A DNA stretch of 64,000 nt from Parabacteroides goldsteinii DSM 19448 = WAL 12034 (GCF_000969835.1 NZ_KQ033913.1:1033011-1097010), one strand, 5' to 3'. Numbered from the stretch's first letter, positions 7,828 through 16,016 are shown. Translations and numbers: made by a program. The notes: generated by a model from the sequence alone, not told the origin.

Positions 7828-10824
7828 ATGAAACAAATGAGTGAAATAAGGAACAAACATTGGATTCGCCTGTTTGGCTGTTTGGTTTTACTTTGGATAG
7901 TCGGTTGTACACAGGCAGACGTGGATGATGATATTCTTTTGCCTACGCTGAAAGAAGTGGATGCCGGTTTTAATCTGAATGTCCTGGCAAACCATATACC
8001 GGTAACCCGCAGCATACTGTTTACTGCCGATGGCACTATGGAATCGGATTCGATCGGTACTCGTGCAGCTACTCCGCTGGAAGAGGCACAGGAAAGTAAG
8101 ATTGCCAGTGTCTGGGTGGGGCAATATGTTGGCGGTAAGCTTTTGTATGCTAAATATATTTCTTCATTAACTGGCAATACACTTAATATTAAATTGAAAC
8201 ATGATAGAGAAGGTTCAGAATCTCATGTGTGGTTCATTGCTAATATGGGTGACCAGGGAGAGATAGCAACCGAAACTGCTTTGAAAAAGTTGCTGTTGAC
8301 GTATGTTTCGACCGAAACTGGATTACCCCAAAGTAATCTGTGTGGAATGACAGGGATGTGGAGCGGGATGGTACAAGAAGGGGGAGTAAAAGATATCAGG
8401 GTGAATTTATCCCGTATGGTGGCTAAGATATCGTTTACTTATTCGATCGCCGGAGAGGGGTTTACTTTTACTCCTAATACTGTGACATTGAACTCGGTTC
8501 CGCAGAAAATGCAGGTTGATGTACCTGAAAACCAGTTGGTAGGTATGACATATACAGATTATACCGGAATAGCGGATAGAGACGGTGCTACCATGTATTG
8601 GTATCTACCGGAGAATATGGCGGGTATTGTCAGTGATGGGAACGCAATCGACTCAGAAAAGAAGAAGATCGGTATGGGGGTGACAAATGCTACTTATATC
8701 GAATTGACGGGTACGGCTGTGCAGGGGGGAGTGACATATAACAATGTTGTATTCCGTTTTTATCCGGGTGATGGAATGAATAATTACAATATCGAGCGTA
8801 ACTATCATTATGTAATGAAGGTGACGTTGGTCGGTATAGATATTTCCGATGAACGTATTACGGTAAATGAGATACCGCCAATAGAGGTCGATCCAGGAAA
8901 GATGCCGGCAGAGAAGGGGGGGATGAAAGAGGTACAGATCACCGCCCGTCCGGGGCAGGCGTGGTCTTTCGATTTGGAAGAATGGTTGTCGGCAATGATA
9001 GGAGGTGTGGTTGCCGGAACTGGGGTAACAGTAAGCCATCACGGGCCTGCTATGGTTACTTTCCAGTCGGTATCTGCCAATCCGAAAGCCGAAGACAGGA
9101 GTGTGACTTTTTCTGTAAATGTGAACGGAGAGAATCAGGAGATAACCATTACGCAGGAAGGATCCGCCTTGTCTAAAGGGAGTGATGTTATCTCTTTAGG
9201 CGCGGCAGAGGGTTCGGAAGGGGCTTCTTCCTTTACTACTACAAAAGGTTTACCATGGCTGGCTGCCTTAAGCGGGGAGAATTGGTGGAATTGGGCAGAC
9301 GATAATCCTGCTTTTTCAGGAGATGAAGCCACGGGGACTGAGCAGTCTTTGAAAATAAAAGCGACAGCCAGTAACCCCTTGGCTTCGGAACGGAGTGGAA
9401 AGATAACAGTGAGTGCCGGTGCATCGATAGCTGAGATAGGTTATACAGGCTTGAAAGAGGAAATAGTGGTACAGCAAGCAGGTTCCAAGGTAGAAGGTTC
9501 GAGCATGGAAGTAAATCCGGAAGCAGCTAATAATCAAACATCGTCGTTTGTCGCTACATCCGGCTTGGACTGGGTGGCAAAGGTAACGGAAGGTGACTGG
9601 ATTACATTGGTTGGTGCGACCTCAGGTTCTCAAACAACGGGAAAAGCACAGAATGTGACTTTTAATATCGCTGTCAATCCCTCTTCTTCTGCGCGAAACG
9701 GCGAGATAGTTGTTCGTGCTGGGGATGAAATCGGCGGACCAACCGGAACAATAAAGGTGAATCAGAAAGCTTCTACACTGACAGTATCTGCCAGTCCCAC
9801 AACGTTGGCTGCAACAAAGGACGCTGCCGGAACACTCTCTTTTAAAGGAACTTCGGGATTATCTTTTTCTATTACCAAGCCTGATTGGCTGACACTGACC
9901 GGTACTATTCCGGAAACAATGAATGGAAACGAACAGAATCTGGGATATAAAACAAGCGAGGTGAATCTCAATAGCACAGAAATATCGGGCGATATAACAG
10001 TGAAAGCAGGAAATATAGAAAATAAAGTGGTAGTTAAACAATCGGGCTCCACATTTACGGTGTCTGAAACTGAACTGTCTTTAGAAAAGGATGCGACTTT
10101 AGGTAGTGTAAAGGTAAAGGGAACCTACGGTCTACCTTGGACAGTCAGTCCAGCTGGCGGAACAAACGCTATCACTCCCTCGATCGACTCTTCTATTGCA
10201 GACGGTTCGGAGCAAGTATTAACATTTAATGCAACTGAAAATATGGGGAGTGCCCGTTCTGCAACATTTACTATTGCTGTAACCGGTGGTGATCATTCAA
10301 AAACAGTAAAGGTTAATCAAGCAGGAGATTTAACAAAGATTACTGTTACAATTAATCAGCAAGTATTGAGAAGTTATTATACTCAGATGACTAAAGATGG
10401 GGGCAATTGGAAACTATATCCTCCTTTTGATGCAGGTGGAACAGATATGGCTGAATCTCATGGCGTAACAGTTAATTTATCAGAGTCGCCTACAATGAAC
10501 GGTTCTTATTCTATACAAGTACAAAAAAGCCAGAACCCTAGTGTTTTAACACAAATAAATACGAAGAGTTATTGTTCCAAATTGGATGAAGATGGCACAG
10601 GTTGGCGCTTACCTACTCAAATAGAGTTACATGCCATGTATATGAATAAAGAATATATAGAGGGTATTAAAGGTTCTGGTACATTCTTCGGCAGTTACTA
10701 TTGGAGTAGCTCAATATATGGTGGAAATGGTAAATTTTGTTTATTGCGCTTAAGCGATGGCACATTCAATTATTTAACCACGAATAATCCCTATTATATT
10801 CGTTGTGTCCGGGATAACTATTGA
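7828..10824 (+). CDS. BACON-repeat lipoprotein with C-terminal lectin-like domain, probable fimbrial tip adhesin
   Basis: A 998-residue lipoprotein (lipobox WIVGC). Residues about 30-345 form a fimbrillin/DUF4906-like region with the Arg processing motif PVTRSILF at 58-65. About five BACON-like beta-sandwich repeats follow between residues 350 and 833. They end in VTQEGS-type strands (ITQEGSA, VVQQAGS, VNQKAST, VKQSGST, VNQAGDL) and have aromatic/Trp cores such as GLPWLAALSG. Residues 834-998 are a separate domain with GWRLPTQIEL, YYWSSS and IRCVRDN, the signature of DUF1566/sulfatase-modifying-like C-type-lectin-fold domains. It is last in the operon, much longer than the pilins, and ends in a ligand-binding-type fold, so a tip adhesin is the best guess. 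The last domain is visibly more AT-rich than the rest. Confidence 0.75.
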   Translation: MKQMSEIRNKHWIRLFGCLVLLWIVGCTQADVDDDILLPTLKEVDAGFNLNVLANHIPVTRSILFTADGTMESDSIGTRAATPLEEAQESKIASVWVGQYVGGKLLYAKYISSLTGNTLNIKLKHDREGSESHVWFIANMGDQGEIATETALKKLLLTYVSTETGLPQSNLCGMTGMWSGMVQEGGVKDIRVNLSRMVAKISFTYSIAGEGFTFTPNTVTLNSVPQKMQVDVPENQLVGMTYTDYTGIADRDGATMYWYLPENMAGIVSDGNAIDSEKKKIGMGVTNATYIELTGTAVQGGVTYNNVVFRFYPGDGMNNYNIERNYHYVMKVTLVGIDISDERITVNEIPPIEVDPGKMPAEKGGMKEVQITARPGQAWSFDLEEWLSAMIGGVVAGTGVTVSHHGPAMVTFQSVSANPKAEDRSVTFSVNVNGENQEITITQEGSALSKGSDVISLGAAEGSEGASSFTTTKGLPWLAALSGENWWNWADDNPAFSGDEATGTEQSLKIKATASNPLASERSGKITVSAGASIAEIGYTGLKEEIVVQQAGSKVEGSSMEVNPEAANNQTSSFVATSGLDWVAKVTEGDWITLVGATSGSQTTGKAQNVTFNIAVNPSSSARNGEIVVRAGDEIGGPTGTIKVNQKASTLTVSASPTTLAATKDAAGTLSFKGTSGLSFSITKPDWLTLTGTIPETMNGNEQNLGYKTSEVNLNSTEISGDITVKAGNIENKVVVKQSGSTFTVSETELSLEKDATLGSVKVKGTYGLPWTVSPAGGTNAITPSIDSSIADGSEQVLTFNATENMGSARSATFTIAVTGGDHSKTVKVNQAGDLTKITVTINQQVLRSYYTQMTKDGGNWKLYPPFDAGGTDMAESHGVTVNLSESPTMNGSYSIQVQKSQNPSVLTQINTKSYCSKLDEDGTGWRLPTQIELHAMYMNKEYIEGIKGSGTFFGSYYWSSSIYGGNGKFCLLRLSDGTFNYLTTNNPYYIRCVRDNY

Positions 10825-10861
10825 TGAAAGAATATAGTTAAACACGTAAAGAAAACATATT

Positions 10862-11140
10862 ATGAACAAAGCAGATTTAGTAAACGAATTAGCAGAGAAA
10901 ATGGGTATTTCGCAGAAACAGTCCCGTAAGTTTATCAATACTTTTCAGGCAATACTGACAGAGAGGGTAAAAGAGGATGAAATAGTACTTCAGGGTTTCG
11001 GTACTTTCAAAGCCTGGGAACAGGCTGAACGTACAGGCCGCAACCCTCGTACCGGCATTTCCTGTAAGATACCGGCCCGTAGGAGTGTGAAGTTTAAGCC
11101 TGGTAAGTTTTTGCTTAGAGATTTGAACCTATCCAAATAG
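10862..11140 (+). CDS. HU family DNA-binding protein
   Basis: A 92-residue protein of the usual HU length. It starts MNKADLVNELAEKMGISQKQ, the helical dimerisation part, followed by LQGFGTFKAWEQAERTGRNP and IPARRSVKFKPGK, the beta-arm with the conserved GRNP turn and the terminal lysine-rich strand. HU binds and bends DNA without strong sequence preference and compacts the nucleoid. It lies 38 bp after the fimbria operon and is followed by its own hairpin terminator. It is more canonical than the two longer HU-like proteins at 13482 and 47567. Confidence 0.93.
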   Translation: MNKADLVNELAEKMGISQKQSRKFINTFQAILTERVKEDEIVLQGFGTFKAWEQAERTGRNPRTGISCKIPARRSVKFKPGKFLLRDLNLSK

Positions 11141-11149
11141 AGAGCAAAA

Positions 11150-11195
11150 GGGAGGTACAAGTGTTGACCATATAAAAATAGACTTTGTGTCTCCC
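11150..11195 (+). terminator. Hairpin terminator after the HU gene
   Basis: GGGAGGTACAAG at 11150-11161 pairs imperfectly with CTTTGTGTCTCCC ending at 11195, and TGTTTTTATTTT follows. Confidence 0.6.
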
Positions 11196-11248
11196 TGTTT
11201 TTATTTTAGATTTCCCTCAATTATTTATTAACGCCTATCAGATATATC

Positions 11249-11740
11249 ATGAAGAAACAAAACAAATTAGAGGCATTATTCCCAAATGGAAAAGTGCCGG
11301 AAGTGAACGAATTTAACCGTAGCCTTGACAAAATGTCGAAGGAAGGCCGTAACCGTTTACGTGAAAAGATTTATAAAATTGCATTTACCGTATGGTCAAC
11401 CTTGCCTAAAAAGCACCAGAAGTTTATTGAAGAAGTTATCGTCCATGATCGGCAGTCATACGTTGATTTCATCATTGAAAAAACAGTGATGACCTGTCTC
11501 CGTTGCCCCCTCCGGTTTCCCGTCTTGTTTATCCGGATGCTCCATTTAACGGAAGTAGTAGAGCGTACTGCGCAAACTTCAATAAATCATTTATCAATGT
11601 CTGTTCTTATCTGTTTCCAAATTTGCGGCAAGATCGGTACGCTTGCCGGACATATTAGTAAAGGAGGGTTTACTTGCGAAGAGGTACTGGTGTTGGCGGG
11701 GAAGGTGAGGGTGGGGGATTATTGTGGGGATTTGAATTAA
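11249..11740 (+). pseudogene. Unrecognised short gene with a probable frameshift in an A6 tract
   Basis: The frame opens with MKKQNKLEALFPNGKVPEVN and looks like a normal soluble, Lys/Glu-rich protein for about 80 residues (to VDFIIEK). Beyond the run of six A at about 11477-11482 the continuing frame becomes rich in Cys, Leu and Arg and reads poorly. The -1 frame instead gives NSDDLSPLPPPVSRLVYPD and ends at a TAG at 11656-11658. One extra A would join the two into a protein of about 136 residues. I do not recognise the family. It could be a real decay mutation, a phase-variable tract or a sequence error. Confidence 0.4.
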
Positions 11741-12549
11741 TAGTATTTTTCAATTCTACCAAATCTTGTTATTATTTTATTTTCTGATTCAATAGCTACG
11801 AGTGAACGTAATCCCCGATGAAAGAAGAGCATATCTACAAAATACTCCTTGTTGTTATATTCCAAGCGATATTGATTGCCCATAAAGGTAAACCCTCGAC
11901 CTAATTCCAAAATGAATGACTTGATTTTGGCGACCAACCGTTTCTCTAACTCTAATTCTTTGATGGGCTCTGCTATTCCAAGAAACCCTAAATTATAAGA
12001 ACTCCTGAATACTTCATTGGCATAATCAGCTTGCGCTTCGGGCAGTGCAATATCAAAGTTATTACTTTTGATTTGCGTTTGCCTGTTGGCATAGGTATTC
12101 ATCTTTATGGCATTGAGCAACAAATCTTTTTTCCATCCTTTTTGAACTGCTTCTTGAGAATAAAAAAATATTTGCTCCAACGTGAGTTCTTTATCTATAA
12201 GTAATATATTATGCCCCCAAGGTAAAACTGCAACGTTGCGTTGCAGTTTTATATCAGCTTGATAATAAAGCTCATAATGCCGTTTCATGTACCACAAATT
12301 ACGAGGCGACAACCCCATATCTGGAAACTGTTCTTTTAGGTCAATAGACAATCTATTAACTACACCACTACCATATCCACCTGCTAAATTTTTTTCAAAG
12401 AGCAACTTACCTATATTCCAATATGCAGAGTTTACAGTCGTGTTTACCTGTCGGGCAATAGTGGCGCGAGCAGTCTGAATTTCTGCAACGGCTCGTTACA
12501 GTATTTGAGCGTACTCACTATTGTTTATTATCTTTATTTCTTTTGCCAT
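11737..12549 (-). pseudogene. YhcG/DUF1016 PDDEXK-type nuclease pseudogene
   Basis: From the ATG at 12549 the minus strand reads MAKEIKIINNSEYAQIL, then an in-frame TAA (12496-12498), then continues in the same frame with RAVAEIQTARATIARQVNTT and SAYWNIGKLLFE, the classic start of a DUF1016 N-terminal domain. The open part runs on through LSPRNLWYMKRHYELY into the C-terminal nuclease core (RLEYNNKEYFVDMLFFHRGL, then LVAIE). There it stops early: instead of the usual LKIGEF continuation it ends ENKIITRFGRIEKYY, a sequence like the end of the YdeI-family gene at 16096. So the gene has a nonsense codon near the start and a foreign, truncated 3' end, and is very likely inactive. Confidence 0.8.
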
Positions 12550-12552
12550 GAC

Positions 12553-12615
12553 TCATTCATTTTTATACCAGTCTATTAGCTCTTTTACATCAACCTGCAA
12601 AATTTCAGCTATCAT
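12553..12615 (-). pseudogene. 3' remnant of an XRE-type helix-turn-helix regulator gene
   Basis: Twenty codons reading MIAEILQVDVKELIDWYKNE lie 3 bp before the start of the YhcG pseudogene. The pattern KIAEILxVxVxELI is the usual last helix of Xre-family HTH proteins, which often precede DUF1016 genes. The upstream part of the regulator is missing. The call rests on a short match. Confidence 0.45.
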
Positions 12616-12678
12616 AAAATATAAAAAAATTTTGGATAATTATAAGTAAACAGTGAATTTACTAATGCGTAACTAACT

Positions 12679-12727
12679 AAAATTCCGCTTCAAACGACCT
12701 ATATGTTATAGAAGCGGAGTTTTTTGT
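12679..12727 (+). terminator. Rho-independent-like terminator
   Basis: ATTCCGCTTC and GAAGCGGAGT pair across a 19-base loop and are followed by TTTTTTG. No intact plus-strand gene lies directly upstream, so it may be left from a lost gene. Confidence 0.55.
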
Positions 12728-12744
12728 TTGAAACCAGCTACTAA

Positions 12745-13008
12745 ACAGGTAGCGGATTCGCAACAGAAAGTCTTCGAATACCAGAGATTTGCTACATAAT
12801 GTGTAGCAAATTGACATGGAGTTACAATGGGTTGATAATGAAGGTGAATGATGCTAATGCACATTGCTTCTACCTAAAAGAAGCTACCCAGCAGTCATGG
12901 AGCGTTCGCCAATTGGAGCGCGATATCAATACATTATATTATCAGCGACTCTTATCGTTAAAAGATAAAAACGGAATAGACGGAATAATTTTCATTATTG
13001 AGATATAA
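12745..13008 (+). pseudogene. Fragment of a second YhcG/DUF1016 nuclease gene (plus strand)
   Basis: The open frame includes CSKLTWSYNGLIMKVNDAN, HCFYLKEATQQSWSVRQLER and DINTLYYQRLLSLKDK. This is the second half of a DUF1016 N-terminal domain (consensus L-S-W-S-H-Y..L, FYxxEAxxxxWSVRELxRQI). Everything before residue about 60 and the whole nuclease domain are missing. It lies in opposite orientation to the YhcG pseudogene at 11737, so it comes from a separate gene copy. Confidence 0.75.
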
Positions 13009-13481
13009 TTATGAACTTGTAATGTGATTGTTTGCGGAGATTAATGTCTGTATTTGCCGTATAATATGCGGAGAATATAAGTGCTAATCTCCGCATACAG
13101 TATACTGGCATCACTTGTTTTCTATAAATAACTTATATTCTGTTATTCGATACCCTCTCGGGTATTTATTACGTGATTATATTAAAAAGAGTACCCGAAA
13201 GGATATCAAATTTGTTACGAGAAGTCATTAAATAACCTAAATCTATCCCTAAGAATCTCACGTAATAATCATTATTTCTCTGAAAAACGTTAAATAAGAA
13301 CCTGAATCTATCAGTGTGATGGTTCGCGAAAAATGGTATTTTAAGATTTTGAATATTCCTAAAGTCTTATTATATACTGTTTTACACGATGCTCTCACAC
13401 CGATCTTTGCATATATACCTACCTGTACCTTTGTTTCGTTCCCCTGGAAACAGTAGTATTAATCATTAAAATAGAAAAGCT
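13009..13481. other. Gene-free stretch with hairpin and promoter
   Basis: There is no coding sequence in these 473 bases. An imperfect inverted repeat (GATACCCTCTCGGGTA at 13151-13166, TACCCGAAAGGATATC at 13190-13205) forms a stem. Two similar blocks ending TAAATCTATC and TGAATCTATC follow at about 13225-13315. The distal end holds the promoter of the HU-like gene. Confidence 0.6.
13406..13433 (+). promoter_or_regulatory. Bacteroidetes-type promoter for the HU-like/lysis cassette
   Basis: The -7 element TACCTTTG is at 13426-13433 and TTTG at 13406-13409 is a candidate -33 element (spacing 16). It lies about 50 bp before the ATG at 13482. Confidence 0.55.
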
Positions 13482-13925
13482 ATGACACTGAAATTTAGAA
13501 AGGTGCAGCGCAAGGTTCTTAGCGGTGACGATAAGGATAAGGTGAAGACTTATGCGATGGCGCGGTCGTCGAACTATTGCGATATGGATAAGTTGTGTGA
13601 ATTGATCTCCAGCCGCTCGGCGATGTCGAGTGCTGATGTGAAGGCAATACTCGATTCGTTGAACTGGGCGATGAGCCTGGAACTTCGTTCGGGTAGTATT
13701 GTACAGGTGGGTGAGTTCGGTAGTTTTCGTCTTTCGATTCGTTCGAAAGGGGCGGAGACGGCAGATGCTTTCAATGCTTCCCTGATAAAAAAGGCACGGG
13801 TGATATTCTCGCCGGGTACCAGTCTGCGCTGGATGAGTGAGATTGTGAAGTTTGAAGAAGATGAAGATACGAAACCTAAAAAAGAAGAAGGTTCCGGTGG
13901 AGATGACAGACCGGAAATTGAATAA
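13482..13925 (+). CDS. HU-like DNA-binding protein (long form)
   Basis: A 147-residue protein. The centre (residues about 35-125) has the HU/IHF-like fold signature: ADVKAILDSLNWAMSLELRSG, IVQVGEFGSFRLSIRSKG, then KKARVIFSPG. The N-terminal extension (KFRKVQRKVLSGDDKDKVKT) and the acidic low-complexity tail ending GGDDRPEIE are typical of the Bacteroidales variant found beside cell-wall hydrolases. The protein at 47567 has the same layout and the same DRPEIE ending. It heads a four-gene set with a small membrane protein, an M15 peptidase and a lipoprotein. Confidence 0.85.
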   Translation: MTLKFRKVQRKVLSGDDKDKVKTYAMARSSNYCDMDKLCELISSRSAMSSADVKAILDSLNWAMSLELRSGSIVQVGEFGSFRLSIRSKGAETADAFNASLIKKARVIFSPGTSLRWMSEIVKFEEDEDTKPKKEEGSGGDDRPEIE

Positions 13926-13976
13926 TTGAAAATGGTAAATTGAGGATTACTTGATTGAAAGAGGAAAGGGGAACGT

Positions 13977-14195
13977 ATGAAAAAAAGACTGACTATTCAA
14001 TTGGTAATGGCAATCCTGCTCGTAATGAGCGGGATTGTTCTTCTTTTCTCCGGTTTCTGGATTGCCCCGAAAGGGGAGATTCATAATAGTGTGCTGGTGG
14101 CTTTCGGGGAAACCTGCACATTTGCCGGAGCTTTGTTTGGGGTGGATTATTCGTATAAAATTAAATCGGTACAAAATGAAAGAGAGGATAAGTAG
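13977..14195 (+). CDS. Small membrane protein with two TM segments, holin-like
   Basis: A 72-residue protein with a strong purine-rich ribosome site (GAGGAAAGGGGAA) before the ATG. It has two hydrophobic segments (about residues 8-28, IQLVMAILLVMSGIVLLFSG, and 38-55, SVLVAFGETCTFAGALFG) and a charged tail. Its size, topology and place directly before a peptidoglycan peptidase resemble phage holins. No family signature is certain. Its end overlaps the next start by 20 bp. Confidence 0.6.
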   Translation: MKKRLTIQLVMAILLVMSGIVLLFSGFWIAPKGEIHNSVLVAFGETCTFAGALFGVDYSYKIKSVQNEREDK

Positions 14196-14586
14196 GAATT
14201 TTACCTGGGAAGAAATGACGTATAGCCAGGTGGCGGTGGAGAACGGGTTGCTGAATGAGCCGCCGTTTGAGGTGAAGCAGGTTATGATGGAGTTGGTGAA
14301 ACGGTTGTTACAGCCGTTGCGGTTGGCTTATGGGAAGCCGATTGCGATCACAAGCGGTTACCGGAGTCCGGAGGTGAACAGGTTGGTGGGTGGCGTGTCT
14401 TCGAGCCAGCATATGAAAGGGGAGGCTGCGGATTGTTATGTGCCTGATCCGAAGGAGTTACTGGATGTGTTGCTTTATTGTAAGTTACCTTTCGATCAGG
14501 CAATTCTTTATAAACGAAAGAAGTTCTTGCATTTATCGTTTCGGGTAAATGGAGAGAATCGTTATCAGGTGATCATTAATAAATGA
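14176..14586 (+). CDS. M15-family peptidase (D-Ala-D-Ala carboxypeptidase-like endolysin)
   Basis: About 136 residues from the ATG at 14176. ITSGYRSPEVNRLVGGVSSS followed by QHMKGEAADC gives the M15 zinc motif SxHxxGxAxD (His and Asp ligands), and HLSF near the C-terminus supplies the third ligand. These enzymes cleave peptide cross-links of peptidoglycan; the short single-domain form without a signal peptide is typical of phage endolysins and related bacterial cassettes. It overlaps the holin-like gene and precedes a lipoprotein gene, so a lysis or cell-wall-remodelling role is likely. Confidence 0.85.
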   Translation: MKERISRNFTWEEMTYSQVAVENGLLNEPPFEVKQVMMELVKRLLQPLRLAYGKPIAITSGYRSPEVNRLVGGVSSSQHMKGEAADCYVPDPKELLDVLLYCKLPFDQAILYKRKKFLHLSFRVNGENRYQVIINK

Positions 14587-14598
14587 AGGGGGATAGGT

Positions 14599-15042
14599 AT
14601 GGATATGTGGGGTAGAAGTTTATTTGTTTCGGTTGGTTTGTTGGTTGTTTTGCTGCCCGGTTGTAGTGCCGGGCGGCGTAGTGTACAACACCGGGAGATA
14701 AGAGAGGAAGTGCATAGTATTCATAGTGATAGTATGTTGTTGAAAAATTTGTATCAGGCTTCCCGCAATAAGGTGATCGATATAGAGCATATCGTGTTCG
14801 ATAGCTGCCGGTTGAATGGGGTGCAGTCTGTTACTCATGTAGCTATTAAGGAACAGGGGGAGGAGGTGGTTGAGTCGGTTGTTAGTTCTGGTTCTGTAGA
14901 TGAGAACTGTTTTGCCGGTTCTGATTCTTTTCAGAAAGGAAGTACTGTGGAGTTTTCTTATCCAAAGCGGATGTTGGTGATTGGGGCGGTGTTGTTGGTT
15001 TGTTCGTTATATATAGGTATAGCATTTAGAAAACAGAAGTAA
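14599..15042 (+). CDS. Small lipoprotein with C-terminal TM segment, spanin-like position
   Basis: A 147-residue protein (alternative start 14605). The signal peptide ends VLLPGC, predicting a lipoprotein. A charged middle (HREIREEVHSIHSDSMLLKN) follows, then a hydrophobic segment close to the C-terminus (RMLVIGAVLLVCSLYIGIAF). Having both a lipid anchor and a TM segment could link two membranes, as unimolecular spanins do; with the holin-like gene and the peptidase this makes a lysis-like cassette. I recognise no family, and the spanin idea rests on topology and position. Confidence 0.5.
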   Translation: MDMWGRSLFVSVGLLVVLLPGCSAGRRSVQHREIREEVHSIHSDSMLLKNLYQASRNKVIDIEHIVFDSCRLNGVQSVTHVAIKEQGEEVVESVVSSGSVDENCFAGSDSFQKGSTVEFSYPKRMLVIGAVLLVCSLYIGIAFRKQK

Positions 15043-15045
15043 ACT

Positions 15046-15190
15046 CCCAAATCCAGTTATTCTTTTATTTTATTGATAACAAGGAATTTGCAGACATGGG
15101 TTCTTGGTGGCAAGGCAAGAACCATAAAGATCAGGATGAAATAGATATTATCGGATTGTATGCGGAAGAGAAACTGGATTTGTTCGCATA
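15046..15190 (+). pseudogene. Fragment of a DUF234-type ATPase gene (plus strand)
   Basis: The plus strand reads IDNKEFADMGSWWQGKNH and KDQDEIDIIGLYAEEKLDL. This is the C-terminal nuclease-like motif of archaeal-type DUF234 ATPases (GxWW...EIDIIG). The minus-strand gene that begins 3 bp further on has the same block (GSWWQSKKEKDPCEIDIIG), so two diverged copies lie tail to tail. The fragment starts four bases after the lipoprotein stop and includes 15 bases (15046-15060) identical to 16117-16131 in the YdeI-like gene. Confidence 0.7.
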
Positions 15191-15191
15191 C

Positions 15192-15861
15192 AGTTTACAT
15201 ATCTTCCATACAGAAATTTCTCACTTCAATATTGTATTTCGAAAGCACTTTATTTCGAACTATTTCAACTTTTTCATTGAAATAGTCTGGGTTGAAGTTT
15301 TTGCGCTGTCGTTTTACTTCGGCGACTAATGCACGTTTATCATCTGCATAAATGCCTATTATATCTATTTCACAGGGATCTTTTTCTTTTTTGCTTTGCC
15401 ACCATGAACCAATATTTCTGAACTCTTTACTTTCGATCATCATCTGCCTAAAATACATTTCAAGTGTTAACCCTGAATAGGTCGGATAGTCTTTTTTTAT
15501 AATTTCTCCAAGTTGGTCCAGGTTTTCTGTTTCAATGAGATAATGATATTTGATGAAATATCGGAACCAAAATCGTAGGAATAAGTCGGAAATTTCAAAA
15601 CGAACGGTTTGTGTACCTTCTTTTGCAAAAATAGGCCGTTTCTTTGCTAGCTATTGCAAATTGGCTGCAAAGCTGAGCTTCATTGCTTCGGCCTACAAAG
15701 AAATAAACAGTTGGTGTTTCTTCACAACTTTTGAGGATAAGCTTTGTTTTTCCAATGCGTCTGCGTCCGGTTAAGACCGTCATTTGTGAATGGTTATTAA
15801 AAGCGATCTTCCTTGTTTTATCCAACAGTTTCAGTTCTATTTCACGATTATAAAATTTCAT
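15192..15861 (-). pseudogene. DUF234/AAA-family ATPase pseudogene with internal deletion
   Basis: The N-terminus (MKFYNREIELKLLDKTRKIA, then TGRRRIGKTKLI) is the start and P-loop of the ATPase family whose full members are about 450-480 residues. After about 85 residues the sequence jumps, with a frame change near 15600, straight to FEISDLFLRFWFRYF and LEMYFRQMMIESKEF, then GSWWQSKKEKDPCEIDIIG, the family C-terminus. So roughly the middle 250 residues, including the Walker B region, are gone. ATP hydrolysis should be lost. Confidence 0.8.
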
Positions 15862-16016
15862 GATAGTAAATTTAGTTCATACTATTTTGAAAATATACGA
15901 CAGTAAACTTTACGGCTGTATATTTTGCAAATATAGTGTATTTATCTATGAGTAGAAAATATATGGCCGTAATTTATGCTGCTGTATATTTTTGAGAGAT
16001 GGGTGGAGAATGGGTT

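Noticed and set aside
11473..11485. Programmed -1 frameshift at the A6 tract
   Set aside because: The bases do not form a proper X XXY YYZ slippery heptamer in the zero frame, so a plain indel or error is preferred.
13151..13320. CRISPR-like repeats upstream of the HU-like gene
   Set aside because: Only two loosely similar blocks of unequal length and no regular spacers; no cas genes in the window.
15881..15960. Palindromic AAAATATAC / GTATATTTT blocks as a mobile-element end
   Set aside because: Short and AT-rich; more likely the operator or promoter region of the lost ATPase gene, or chance.
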